A DNA stretch of 64,000 nt from Alistipes timonensis JC136 (GCF_900107675.1 NZ_FNRI01000011.1:24829-88828); one strand, 5' to 3'; shown: positions 17,214-25,555, counted from the stretch's first letter. A program made the numbers and translations. Notes: generated by a model not told the origin, from the letters alone.

Positions 17214-17885
17214 ATGAACGGACGGGTTAAACTGATACGCAAACAGCTTGAGATGACGCAAGAACAGCTGGCACAGCGACTTGGCATCGGCAAGGCGGCG
17301 CTCTCGATGATCGAGACCGGCAAGGCGGGGCTCTCGGCCCGCAACCGCAACATACTGGTTCAGGAATTGAACGTCAATCCCGAATGGCTCGAAACCGGCA
17401 AGGGCAACATGTTCAACGCCGAACCCGACCTGACGGCCTACATGCACCGCACGGACAATTCGCTGCCGCTGCAAAGCGTGCCGCTCTATTCGATCGAGGG
17501 CACGGCAGGACTGGTGCCGCTGTTCGCCGACCGGGCGCAGGCCAAGCCCGTCAATTTCATCCACATCCCCAACCTTCCGAAATGCGACGGGGCAATCTAC
17601 ATCGTCGGGGACTCGATGTACCCGCTGCTGAAAAGCGGCGACATCGTGCTTTACAAACAACTGCACGACATCGACGACATCTTCTGGGGCGACATGTACC
17701 TGCTGTCGATCGACATCGACGGCGAAGAGTACGTGACGGTGAAATACATTCAGAAATCCGACCGCGAGGGTTACGTGAAGCTCGTGAGCCAGAACGTCCA
17801 CCACGCCGACAAGGACGTGGAAATCGCGCGCATCCGCGCCATCGCACTCGTAAAGGCGAGTATCAGGATGAACTCCATCCGTTAG
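17214..17885 (+). CDS. XRE-family repressor with S24 (LexA/CI-like) peptidase domain
   Basis: The 223-residue protein has an N-terminal helix-turn-helix (about residues 5-60; QEQLAQRLGIGKAALSMIE) and a C-terminal S24 peptidase-like domain (about 85-215). The catalytic serine is S134 in VGDSMYPLLKSGD and the lysine is K177 in VTVKY. An Ala-Gly pair (A98-G99) fits a self-cleavage site, as in LexA and phage CI. It is divergent from the 95-aa/terminase pair across overlapping promoters with candidate operators. It most likely represses that pair and may release it on DNA damage; this is inferred. Confidence 0.85.
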   Translation: MNGRVKLIRKQLEMTQEQLAQRLGIGKAALSMIETGKAGLSARNRNILVQELNVNPEWLETGKGNMFNAEPDLTAYMHRTDNSLPLQSVPLYSIEGTAGLVPLFADRAQAKPVNFIHIPNLPKCDGAIYIVGDSMYPLLKSGDIVLYKQLHDIDDIFWGDMYLLSIDIDGEEYVTVKYIQKSDREGYVKLVSQNVHHADKDVEIARIRAIALVKASIRMNSIR

Positions 17886-17896
17886 CAAGAGCAACG

Positions 17897-18005
17897 AAAA
17901 ATCGCGCAATCTCCGATTGCCGGAAATCAACGGGGAGCGACAGCGGGTTTGCACGCAATGTCGCTCCCCCGATTATTTCCGGGATCGCTGCGCGACGCGA
18001 TTTTT
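17897..18005. repeat. Large inverted repeat after the repressor gene
   Basis: The outer arms AAAAATCGCG (17897-17906) and CGCGATTTTT (17996-18005) enclose a strong inner hairpin, 17920-17942 pairing with 17959-17982 with minor mismatches. It may act as a terminator for the repressor and also marks the edge of the following repeat. Confidence 0.6.
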
Positions 18006-18098
18006 CACTGCCGCCGCCGGGATGGAGTCGCCGACGCGGCGCGCAATGCAATGAAGCAAAGCAAGGCAAATAAAGTGGCAACCAATCCGCATGGAAAA
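17995..18098. repeat. About 100-bp direct repeat, copy 1
   Basis: This copy and the one at 18144-18244 share about 100 nt with few differences: ACGCGATTTTT, a GCCGCCG-rich part, GGATGGAGTCGCCGA, GCGGCGCGCAATGCAATGAA, then GGCAAATAAAGT and CGCATGGAAAA. It contains no convincing gene; short frames across it only reflect the repetition. It has the look of a dispersed non-autonomous element. Confidence 0.75.
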
Positions 18099-18143
18099 GG
18101 CGAAGCAGCGCGAAACGAATGTGGAGCGGAGCGAGCCAATTCA

Positions 18144-18244
18144 ACGCGATTTTTTACCGCCGCCGGGATGGAGTCGCCGAAGCGGCGCGCAATGCAATGA
18201 AGCGAAGCGAGGCAAATAAAGTAGCAACCAACCCGCATGGAAAA
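18144..18244. repeat. About 100-bp direct repeat, copy 2
   Basis: Second copy of the unit described at 17995-18098. It begins 149 bp after the first and is separated from it by about 45 bp of unrelated sequence. A few substitutions (for example GAAGCGAAGCGAGG against GAAGCAAAGCAAGG) show that it is not a recent duplication. Confidence 0.75.
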
Positions 18245-18314
18245 AAAGCGAGCCAAATAAAGCACCTTCCCCTATCCAACCGCCATACTCCCCTTCCGGA
18301 CAATAATTTCCGGA

Positions 18315-18377
18315 TTTTGGCGAACCAATTTCGGATTTTTTTGTATCTTTGCAAGGATGAAATTGGCGAACCAATTT
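18315..18377 (+). promoter_or_regulatory. kduI promoter with two operator-like palindromes
   Basis: A -7 box TATCTTTG lies at 18344-18351. It is bracketed by two copies of TTGGCGAACCAATTT (18317-18331 and 18363-18377). The second is a perfect palindrome, AAATTGG-CGAA-CCAATTT (18360-18377), like the AAATTGG...CCAATTT sites of hexuronate regulators in enterobacteria. A weaker third site follows at 18381-18396. No regulator gene is nearby. The -33 box is not clear. Confidence 0.65.
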
Positions 18378-18438
18378 TGAAAATCGGAGCCAATTTCCGC
18401 CGGAACGACCGCAATAAACTAAAATTTAACCACTTAAT

Positions 18439-19281
18439 ATGAAAACCAATTACGAAATCCGCTACGCGGCGCATCCCCAGGATGCGAAAAGTTACGACAC
18501 GGCGCGCCTGCGCCGCGATTTCCTGATCGAAAAAGTATTCTCGCCCGACGAGGTCAACATGGTCTATTCGATGTACGACCGCATGATCGTCGGCGGCGCA
18601 ATGCCCGTCGCCGAGACGCTTCGTCTCGAAGTCATCGACCCGCTGAAGGCCCCGTTCTTCCTGACCCGCCGCGAAATGGGCATTTTCAACGTCGGAGGCC
18701 CCGGCGTGGTAAAGGCCGGCGACGCCGTTTTCGAACTCGATTACAAGGAGGCCCTCTACCTCGGTTCGGGCGACCGCGAGGTGACTTTCGAAAGCAAGGA
18801 CGCCAAGAACCCCGCGAAATTCTATTTCAACTCCACGACGGCTCACCGCAACTACCCCGACAAGAAGGTTACGAAAGCCGACGCCGTGGTTGCGCACATG
18901 GGATCGCTCGAGGGTTCGAACGACCGCAACATCAACAAGATGATCGTGAATCAGGTGTTGCCGACCTGCCAGCTGCAGATGGGCATGACCGAATTGCTGC
19001 CCGGCAGCGTATGGAACACGATGCCCGCGCACGTGCACTCGCGCCGCATGGAAGCCTATTTCTATTTCGAGGTGCCCGAAGAGCATGCCGTATGTCACCT
19101 GATGGGCGAGGTCGAGGAGACGCGTCATATCTGGATGAAGGGCGATCAGGCCGTGCTGTCGCCCGAATGGTCGATCCACAGCGCCGCCGCGACCCACAAC
19201 TACACGTTTATCTGGGGCATGGGCGGCGAAAACCTCGACTACGGCGACCAGGACTTTTCGAAAATAACAGACCTGAAATAA
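18439..19281 (+). CDS. kduI: 5-dehydro-4-deoxy-D-glucuronate isomerase KduI
   Basis: The 280-residue cupin-fold zinc enzyme matches the family length. It converts 5-keto-4-deoxyuronate, from pectin or glycosaminoglycan breakdown, to 3-deoxy-D-glycero-2,5-hexodiulosonate in the cytoplasm. Typical segments are GVRYAAHPQD-like at the N-terminus (here EIRYAAHPQDAKSYDT), LYLGSGDREVTF, PAHVHSRRMEAYFYFE with metal histidines, and WSIHSAAATHNYTFIWGMGGEN. The next pathway enzyme is kduD, 320 nt downstream past a repeat-rich spacer. Control by the palindromes at 18315-18377 is likely. Confidence 0.95.
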   Translation: MKTNYEIRYAAHPQDAKSYDTARLRRDFLIEKVFSPDEVNMVYSMYDRMIVGGAMPVAETLRLEVIDPLKAPFFLTRREMGIFNVGGPGVVKAGDAVFELDYKEALYLGSGDREVTFESKDAKNPAKFYFNSTTAHRNYPDKKVTKADAVVAHMGSLEGSNDRNINKMIVNQVLPTCQLQMGMTELLPGSVWNTMPAHVHSRRMEAYFYFEVPEEHAVCHLMGEVEETRHIWMKGDQAVLSPEWSIHSAAATHNYTFIWGMGGENLDYGDQDFSKITDLK

Positions 19282-19365
19282 TTCATCCGGGGATTTTCAG
19301 CAAACCGGACCGTCAACAGGCCAACGCCCCTCATCGCCGGTCTGTTATTTTCGAAAGTCCCCAAT

Positions 19366-19408
19366 ACAGACAATCCCCCTAAATCCCCCTTTGAGAAGGG
19401 GGACTTTA
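19366..19408. repeat. CCCCCT-type hairpin repeat
   Basis: AATCCCCCTAAATCCCCCTT, TGAG, then AAGGGGGACTTT: a direct repeat of AATCCCCCT whose second copy pairs with AAGGGGGA. Hairpins of this type recur in intergenic regions of unrelated bacteria. It lies in the 320-bp spacer between kduI and kduD, which holds no gene. Confidence 0.6.
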
Positions 19409-19478
19409 TGGGAACCGGTTGCGAAAAAGTCAAGAATCGTCCATCCGCATTCCGGGTGAAATCCCGGTCGCATGCGAT

Positions 19479-19556
19479 AAGCCCCTGCCTGAGGCGGGGG
19501 TTTGGGGGTGGGTCAGATTTGAATACGCGGTGAAACACCGCGAATACAACCGGCAG
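19479..19556 (+). repeat. Two-hairpin dispersed element, copy B
   Basis: Same order as copy A: AAGCCC, hairpin one (CCCCTGCCT, GA, then GGCGGGG), G-rich run, linker GGTCAGATTTGAATACG, hairpin two (CGCGGTG, loop AAA, CACCGCG at 19526-19542) and an ACCGGC tail. The stems differ in sequence from copies A and C but keep their pairing. It lies 46 nt upstream of kduD. Confidence 0.65.
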
Positions 19557-19601
19557 AAATGCAGTAACAACTGAAATATTCTCAAACAATACGATAATCT
19601 T

Positions 19602-20396
19602 ATGGTAAACTTTTCACTGGAAGGTAAGGTAGCGCTCGTGACGGGCGCCTCTTACGGTATCGGATTCGCATTGGCGACGGCTTTCGCACGCCAGGGCGCA
19701 AAGATCGTCTTCAACGACATCAAACAGGAGTTGGTAGACAAAGGTATGGCCGCTTACAAGGCCGAAGGCATCGAGGCCAAAGGCTACGTCTGCGACGTGA
19801 CCAACGAGGAGCAGGTGAACGCCATGGTGGCGCAGATCGAGAAGGAGGTCGGCGTGGTGGACATCCTCGTCAACAACGCCGGCATCATCAAACGTATCCC
19901 GATGGTCGAAATGACCGCCGCGGAGTTCCGCCAGGTGATCGACATCGACCTCAACGGTCCGTTCATCGTGTCGAAAGCCGTCATCCCCTCGATGATTAAG
20001 AAGGGCCACGGCAAGATCATCAACATCTGCTCGATGATGTCGGAACTGGGCCGCGAGACCGTGTCGGCATACGCCGCAGCCAAGGGCGGTCTGAAGATGC
20101 TGACCCGCAACATCGCTTCGGAGTACGGCGAGTACAACATCCAGTGCAACGGCATCGGCCCGGGCTACATCGCAACGCCCCAGACCGCTCCGCTGCGCGA
20201 GCGTCAGGCCGACGGTTCGCGCCATCCGTTCGACTCGTTCATCGTGGCCAAGACCCCCGCGGCACGCTGGGGAACGCCCGAAGACCTGATGGGTCCCGCC
20301 GTGTTCCTCGCCTCGGACGCTTCGGATTTCGTCAACGGCCACATTCTCTATGTGGACGGCGGCATCCTGGCCTACATCGGCAAGCAGCCGCAGTAA
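19602..20396 (+). CDS. kduD: 2-dehydro-3-deoxy-D-gluconate 5-dehydrogenase, SDR family
   Basis: The 264-residue short-chain dehydrogenase has the NAD-binding motif TGASYGIGFA (about 14-23), NNAGI (about 92-96) and the catalytic YxxxK (SAYAAAKGG). It is probably the next step after KduI, reducing the diketo sugar acid to 2-keto-3-deoxygluconate. Databases often label this type gluconate 5-dehydrogenase; the kduI neighbour favours the uronate role. The substrate loop (PQTAPLRERQADGSRHPF) is typical of this subgroup. It ends at a strong terminator. Confidence 0.88.
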   Translation: MVNFSLEGKVALVTGASYGIGFALATAFARQGAKIVFNDIKQELVDKGMAAYKAEGIEAKGYVCDVTNEEQVNAMVAQIEKEVGVVDILVNNAGIIKRIPMVEMTAAEFRQVIDIDLNGPFIVSKAVIPSMIKKGHGKIINICSMMSELGRETVSAYAAAKGGLKMLTRNIASEYGEYNIQCNGIGPGYIATPQTAPLRERQADGSRHPFDSFIVAKTPAARWGTPEDLMGPAVFLASDASDFVNGHILYVDGGILAYIGKQPQ

Positions 20397-20415
20397 AGAG
20401 CAACTATCTAAACAG

Positions 20416-20449
20416 AAAAATCCCCTGCTTTTGGAAGCAGGGGATTTTT
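20416..20449. terminator. Bidirectional intrinsic terminator
   Basis: A perfect 15-bp stem (20416-20430 with 20435-20449) and TTGG loop, A-rich on one side and T-rich on the other, sits between convergent kduD and the ABC-F gene. Confidence 0.92.
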
Positions 20450-20465
20450 ACATATAGTGTGCATC

Positions 20466-22079
20466 CTATGCCCACAGCGCCTCGAGACGCTGGGCGACGA
20501 TCTCGTCCGTGATGTAATCGTCGTATTCCATATATCGGTCGACCATGCCGTTGGGCGTGAGTTCGATGATGCGGTTGGCGACCGTATTGACAAATTCGTG
20601 GTCGTGGGAGCTCAGCAGCACATTGCCTTTGAAGTTGATGAGCGAGTTGTTGAACGCCTGGATCGACTCGAGGTCGAGGTGGTTGGTCGGAGAGTCCAGC
20701 ACGAGCGTATTGGGCTGCTGGATCATCATCTTCGACACCATGCAGCGCACCTTCTCGCCTCCCGAAAGCACGCTGACCTTCTTGTAAATCTCCTCGCCGC
20801 TGAAGAGCATCTTGCCCAGATAACCCCGCAGGTACAACTCCGAGGTGTCGGACGAGAACTGCGCCAGCCAGTCGACGATCGAAAGCTGGCTCTCGAAATA
20901 GGGAGCGTTGTTGAGCGGGAGGTAGGCGTAATTGATCGTCGTCCCCCACTCCACGACACCCGAATCGGCCTTGTCGTCGCCGACCAGAATGTCGAACAGC
21001 GCCGAAACCGCCCGCGGATCGCGCGCAAGGAATGCGATCTTGTCGCCCTTCTCGACCGTGAAGCTGACGTTGCTGAACAACCGTTCGCCGTTCACGGTCT
21101 TGCACAACTCGTCGACCCCGAGGATCTTCGTGCCGGCCTCGCGCTCGGGCTGAAAAATGATACCCGGGTATTTGCGCATCGAGGGTTTGATCTCCTCGAT
21201 ATTGAGCCGCTCGAGCATCTTCTTGCGCGAAGTCGTCTGCTTCGATTTGGCGACATTGGCGCTGAACCGCTGGATGAACTCCAACAACTCCTTTTTCTTC
21301 TCCTCGGCCTTCTTGTTCTGGTTCTGCTGCTGGCGCAGGGCGAGCTGGCTCGACTCGTACCAAAAACTGTAATTACCCGAAAAGAGGTTGATATCGTTGT
21401 AGTCGATGTCGACGGTATGCGTACACACCGCATCGAGGAAGTGGCGGTCGTGCGAAACGACGAGCACCGTATTTTCGTAATTCGACAGGTAATTCTCGAG
21501 CCACGCGATCGTCGTCCGGTCGAGGTCGTTGGTCGGCTCGTCGAGCAGCAGGTTGTCGGGTTTGCCGAACAACGCCTGCGCCAGCAGTACGCGCACCTTC
21601 TCCTTAGCGCTCAGGTCGCTCATCAACTGGTAGTGCAGGGCCTCCCTGACCCCGAGGCTGCTCAGCAGGTTGGCGGCGTCGCTCTCGGCGTTCCAGCCCT
21701 GCATCTCCGCGAATTTCTCCTCCAGTTCCCCGGCCCGAAGCCCGTCCTGCTCCGAGAAATCGGGCTTGGCATACAACGCCTCTTTCTCTTTCATCGTATT
21801 CCACAGGGGTTGATGTCCCATCAGAACCGTGTCGAGAACCGTAAATGCGTCGTACTCGAAGTGGTCCTGTTTGAGAACCGACAACCGTTCGCCCGAGCCG
21901 AACGCCACATTGCCCCTCGACGGAGTCACCTCGCCGCTGAGCACTTTCAGGAACGTGGACTTCCCCGCCCCGTTCGCCCCGATCACACCGTAGCAGTTGC
22001 CCGGGGTGAATTTGAGGTTGATATCTTTGAAAAGAACCCGTTTTCCGTACTGTACCTCTAAATTTGAAACTGTAATCAT
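20466..22079 (-). CDS. ABC-F family ATPase (YbiT-like) with one degenerate ATP site
   Basis: The 537-residue soluble protein has two ABC domains joined by a charged linker (about 245-300), as in ABC-F translation factors that act on ribosomes. In domain 1, Walker A GANGAGKS (34-41) and Walker B LLLDEP (177-182) are intact but the signature reads LSAKE (156-160). In domain 2, Walker A is replaced by LARDPRAVSALF (351-362, no P-loop lysine) and Walker B ends LVLDSP (459-464, Ser for Glu), while the signature LSGGE (438-442) is intact. So one composite ATP site is complete and the other is lost. It is closest to YbiT by layout. Confidence 0.87.
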   Translation of the reverse strand: MITVSNLEVQYGKRVLFKDINLKFTPGNCYGVIGANGAGKSTFLKVLSGEVTPSRGNVAFGSGERLSVLKQDHFEYDAFTVLDTVLMGHQPLWNTMKEKEALYAKPDFSEQDGLRAGELEEKFAEMQGWNAESDAANLLSSLGVREALHYQLMSDLSAKEKVRVLLAQALFGKPDNLLLDEPTNDLDRTTIAWLENYLSNYENTVLVVSHDRHFLDAVCTHTVDIDYNDINLFSGNYSFWYESSQLALRQQQNQNKKAEEKKKELLEFIQRFSANVAKSKQTTSRKKMLERLNIEEIKPSMRKYPGIIFQPEREAGTKILGVDELCKTVNGERLFSNVSFTVEKGDKIAFLARDPRAVSALFDILVGDDKADSGVVEWGTTINYAYLPLNNAPYFESQLSIVDWLAQFSSDTSELYLRGYLGKMLFSGEEIYKKVSVLSGGEKVRCMVSKMMIQQPNTLVLDSPTNHLDLESIQAFNNSLINFKGNVLLSSHDHEFVNTVANRIIELTPNGMVDRYMEYDDYITDEIVAQRLEALWA

Positions 22080-22484
22080 CCTTAAAATCTGAATTTGAAG
22101 CTACAAAAGTAGCCCAAAAGAACGAGGAAACCGCACCGAAATCAAAAAATCGGCCGAATCGCCGCTTTTCGGCACGGAATCCCGGCCTTGCATCCGGTCC
22201 CGGTATCCCGCGGCCGGGACATCCGGGCACGGATTTCGGGAGCTGCGTTTGCTAAAAATTTTAATAACACACCCGGTTTCAGATGCGAGGCCGGACGGGA
22301 TTTTCAATTAACGCCCAGGCCGAAAAGCCCTCATTTGAATTACAATCTGTTAGCATTTCGAAACGGCGCAATTCGGCAGCCGGAGAAAAAAGCCTAAAAA
22401 ATCGACTCAAAAAGCCCACTTTGACAATTTATTTAATATATTTGTGAAATCGTTGTTATTAACCCCTAATCTGAACTCAAAATC
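22080..22484. other. Divergent intergenic region between the ABC-F gene and korA
   Basis: This 405-bp region has no gene. A minus-strand -7 box TACTTTTG (22111-22104) probably serves the ABC-F gene. On the plus strand, TATATTTG (22437-22444) is an exact -7 box 41 nt before korA, with TTTG at 22420-22423 at a shorter spacing than usual. The middle (about 22150-22330) is GC-rich, with small inverted repeats and nothing I recognise. Confidence 0.5.
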
Positions 22485-24329
22485 ATGGAACAAACAAAAG
22501 TGCGGGAGTTGCAGGATGTCGTGATACGCTTCTCGGGCGATTCGGGCGACGGCATGCAGCTTACGGGCACGCTCTTTTCCGACACTTCGGCACTGCTGGG
22601 GAACGGCATCTCGACCTTCCCCGACTACCCGGCCGAGATCCGCGCCCCGCAGGGAACCGTGGCGGGCGTCTCGGGATTCCAGGTACATTTCGGCGATCAC
22701 CGTGAGCTCAACCCCGGCGATTACTGCGACGTGCTGGTGGCCATGAACCCCGCGGCGCTCAAAGCCAACCGCAAATGGCTCAAAGCCGGCGCCACGGTCA
22801 TCCTCGACGGCGACTCGCTCACCGAGGAGCACCTCAAAAAAGCGGGATTCGCAACGCTGGACCCGCTGGAAGAGCTCAAACTCGACGAATACAACGTCGT
22901 GATCCCCGGCATCACCTCCATGACACGCGAGGCGCTGAAAGATACCGGACTCGACAACAAGGCGATCGTCAAATGCAAGAACATGTTCGCACTGGGCATC
23001 TGCTTCTGGCTGTTCGACCGTCCGGAAGATTACGCCCTGAAATACCTCGACGGGAAATTCGCCAAAAAGAATCCCGCCGTGGCCGAGGCCAACAAACTGG
23101 CCATCGCGGCAGGCTATAACTACGCGGCCAACACCCACCAGTTCGCCAACAACTACACCGTAGCCCCGGCTCCCCGCGAGAAGGGCACCTACCGTTCGAT
23201 CAACGGCAACGTCGCCACGGCATGGGGCCTGTGCGCCGCCGCCGAAAAGGCCGGACTGCCGCTCTTCTGCGGTTCGTACCCGATCACCCCGGCGACGGTG
23301 ATCCTCGAGGAGCTGGCCAAGCGCAAGGACCTCGGGGTGAAGACCGTGCAGGCCGAGGACGAGATCGCAGGCATCTGCACCGCCATCGGAGCCGCCTTTG
23401 CGGGCAACTTCGCCGTGACGACCACCTCGGGACCCGGCCTGTCGCTCAAAAGCGAGGCGCTGGGACTGGCCGTGATGACCGAGCTGCCGCTCGTGGTGGT
23501 GGACGTACAGCGCGGAGGCCCCTCGACGGGACTCCCGACCAAGACCGAGCAGAGCGACCTGGCGCAGGCCCTCTACGGCCGCAACGGCGAATGTCCGGTG
23601 ATCGTCGTGGCCGCCTCGTCGCCCAGCGATTGTTTCCACTACGCATTCGAGGCCGGACGCCTCGCCATGGAGCACATGACGCCCGTCATCCTGCTCACCG
23701 ACGGATTCATCGCCAACGGTTCCGAGCCGTGGCGCATCCCGTCGATGAAGGACTACCCCGCCATCCAGCCCCCGATCGTCGACAAGGCTCCCGAAGGCGG
23801 ATTCATGCCTTATGTGCGCAACGAAAAACTGGCCCGCGGCTGGGCGTTCCCCGGCAAGGTGGGACTGGAGCACCGCGTGGGCGGACTGGAAAAGGACTGC
23901 GTGAAGGGCTGCATCTCGCACGATCCGTCGAACCACCAGAAGATGACGCACACGCGCGCCGAGAAGGTGGCCAAAGTCGCCGAGGACATTCCGGCACAGA
24001 CCGTCTACGGCGACGCCGAGGGCGATCTGCTGGTCGTCGGCTGGGGCGGCACGCGCGGCCACCTGCAGAACGCCGTGGACGAAATGCGCAGGGAAGGCAA
24101 AAAAGTTTCGCTGTGCCATTTCAACTACATCAACCCGCTGCCGAAGGGCGTGCGCGAGATTTTCTCGAAATTCGGGAAGATCGTCGTCTGCGAGCTGAAC
24201 GAAGGTCAGTTCGCCAACTACCTGCGCCAGAACCTCCAGGAGTTCCCCTACGAACAGTACAACAAGTGCGAGGGACTGCCCTTCACGGTTGTAGAGCTTA
24301 AACAGAAATTCGAATCCTTACTGAAGTAA
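22485..24329 (+). CDS. korA: 2-oxoacid:ferredoxin oxidoreductase alpha subunit (gamma-alpha fusion)
   Basis: The 614-residue protein has an N-terminal gamma domain (about 12-190; RFSGDSGDGMQLTG start) fused to the pyrimidine-binding alpha domain (about 225-600). Visible blocks are CGSYPITPATVILEEL, QAEDEIAGICTAIGAAFAG and TTSGPGLSLKSEALGLAV. With KorB it oxidatively decarboxylates 2-oxoglutarate, or runs reductively, using thiamine diphosphate and passing electrons to ferredoxin. Its length and gamma-alpha order are those of KorA rather than pyruvate enzymes. KorB follows after 2 nt. No ferredoxin-like delta subunit is encoded here. Confidence 0.92.
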   Translation: MEQTKVRELQDVVIRFSGDSGDGMQLTGTLFSDTSALLGNGISTFPDYPAEIRAPQGTVAGVSGFQVHFGDHRELNPGDYCDVLVAMNPAALKANRKWLKAGATVILDGDSLTEEHLKKAGFATLDPLEELKLDEYNVVIPGITSMTREALKDTGLDNKAIVKCKNMFALGICFWLFDRPEDYALKYLDGKFAKKNPAVAEANKLAIAAGYNYAANTHQFANNYTVAPAPREKGTYRSINGNVATAWGLCAAAEKAGLPLFCGSYPITPATVILEELAKRKDLGVKTVQAEDEIAGICTAIGAAFAGNFAVTTTSGPGLSLKSEALGLAVMTELPLVVVDVQRGGPSTGLPTKTEQSDLAQALYGRNGECPVIVVAASSPSDCFHYAFEAGRLAMEHMTPVILLTDGFIANGSEPWRIPSMKDYPAIQPPIVDKAPEGGFMPYVRNEKLARGWAFPGKVGLEHRVGGLEKDCVKGCISHDPSNHQKMTHTRAEKVAKVAEDIPAQTVYGDAEGDLLVVGWGGTRGHLQNAVDEMRREGKKVSLCHFNYINPLPKGVREIFSKFGKIVVCELNEGQFANYLRQNLQEFPYEQYNKCEGLPFTVVELKQKFESLLK

Positions 24330-24331
24330 CC

Positions 24332-25363
24332 ATGGCAGACTATAAATACACCCCTGCGGATTTCAAAAGCGACCAGGAGGTACGCTGGTGCCCCGGATGC
24401 GGCGACCACGCCATTCTGAACGCCGTGCAGCGCGCGCTGCCCGAGATTGCCGACGCACTCGACACGCCCCACAACCTGTTTACGTTCGTCTCGGGCATCG
24501 GCTGCTCGTCGCGTTTCATCTACTACATGAAGACCTACGGATTTCACTCCGTGCACGGACGCGCCAACGCCGTGGCGACGGGCGTCAAAACCGCCAACCC
24601 GCGCCTCTCGGTGTGGGTGACGACGGGCGACGGCGACTCGCTGGCCATCGGCGGCAACCACTTCATCCACGCCATCCGCCGCAACGTGGACCTGAACGTC
24701 ATCCTGTTCAACAACGAGATTTACGGCCTCACCAAAGGCCAGTACTCCCCCACCTCGAAGCTGGGCAAGATCACCAAGACCTCGCCTTACGGCACGGTCG
24801 AGAAGCCGTTCAACCCCGGCGAACTGGTGATCGGCGCCAAAGGCACGTTCTTCGCCCGCACGATCGACATGGAGGTTCAGCTTTCGAAAGAGTGCATGAT
24901 CGCCGCCGCCAAGCACAAGGGTATGTCGGTGATCGAGGCATTGCAGAACTGCGTGATCTTCAACGACAAGACCCACTACGACTTTGCCGCCGACAAAGCC
25001 ACGCGCGCCGAGCGCACGGTGACGCTGCGCCACGGCGAGAAGATGCTCTTCGGCGCCAACCGGGAGAAAGGACTCGTGTTCGAGAACATGAAGCTCAAAG
25101 TGGTTACCGTGGGCCGGGACGGCTATACGCTGGACGACGTGCTGACGCACGACGCCCACGAGCGCGACACGACGCTGCATTCGATGCTGGCGGCCATGAA
25201 ATACCCCGACTATCCGGTAGCGCTGGGCGTCATCCGCGAGGTCGAGGACGACACGGTCTACGATCTCGCAGTGGAGCGTCAGGTCGAAGAGGTAAAGGCC
25301 GCGAGCAAGATCCGCTGCGTGGACGACCTGCTTCGTTCGGGCGCCACGTGGGAGGTGGAATAA
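24332..25363 (+). CDS. korB: 2-oxoacid:ferredoxin oxidoreductase beta subunit
   Basis: The 343-residue subunit binds thiamine diphosphate and an Fe-S cluster. It has WCPGCGDHAIL (about 23-33) with cluster cysteines and a second cysteine at GIGCSSRF. The TPP/Mg motif GDGDSLAIGGNHFIHA is followed by NNEIYGLTKGQYSPTS. It pairs with KorA, two nucleotides upstream, to form the active complex in the cytoplasm. The set is normal for anaerobic Bacteroidales. A strong terminator follows at 25393-25425. Confidence 0.93.
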   Translation: MADYKYTPADFKSDQEVRWCPGCGDHAILNAVQRALPEIADALDTPHNLFTFVSGIGCSSRFIYYMKTYGFHSVHGRANAVATGVKTANPRLSVWVTTGDGDSLAIGGNHFIHAIRRNVDLNVILFNNEIYGLTKGQYSPTSKLGKITKTSPYGTVEKPFNPGELVIGAKGTFFARTIDMEVQLSKECMIAAAKHKGMSVIEALQNCVIFNDKTHYDFAADKATRAERTVTLRHGEKMLFGANREKGLVFENMKLKVVTVGRDGYTLDDVLTHDAHERDTTLHSMLAAMKYPDYPVALGVIREVEDDTVYDLAVERQVEEVKAASKIRCVDDLLRSGATWEVE

Positions 25364-25392
25364 CCCGTTTTTAGACCGCCGAAACGCTTCGG

Positions 25393-25427
25393 GACGCTGA
25401 AAAATCATTTTCAGCGTCTCTTTTTTT
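25393..25427 (+). terminator. Intrinsic terminator after korB
   Basis: An 11-bp stem (25393-25403 with 25408-25418), loop ATCA, followed by TCTTTTTTT, lies 30 nt after the korB stop. Confidence 0.92.
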
Positions 25428-25436
25428 GCTTCGGAT

Positions 25437-25467
25437 TTTGCAGAATAAAAAAATCCGATTATCTTTG
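25437..25467 (+). promoter_or_regulatory. tRNA-Ala promoter
   Basis: TTTG (25437-25440), exactly 19 nt, then TATCTTTG (25460-25467): a full Bacteroidota consensus promoter. The tRNA begins 11 nt after the -7 box. Confidence 0.85.
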
Positions 25468-25477
25468 TACCCGCAAT

Positions 25478-25554
<77 letters not shown>

Positions 25555-25555
25555 A

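Noticed and set aside
18005..18265. Short minus-strand frames with repeated cysteine-rich peptides
   Set aside because: The peptide repetition comes from the two 100-bp DNA repeats. There is no promoter, and similar short frames arise wherever such repeats occur.
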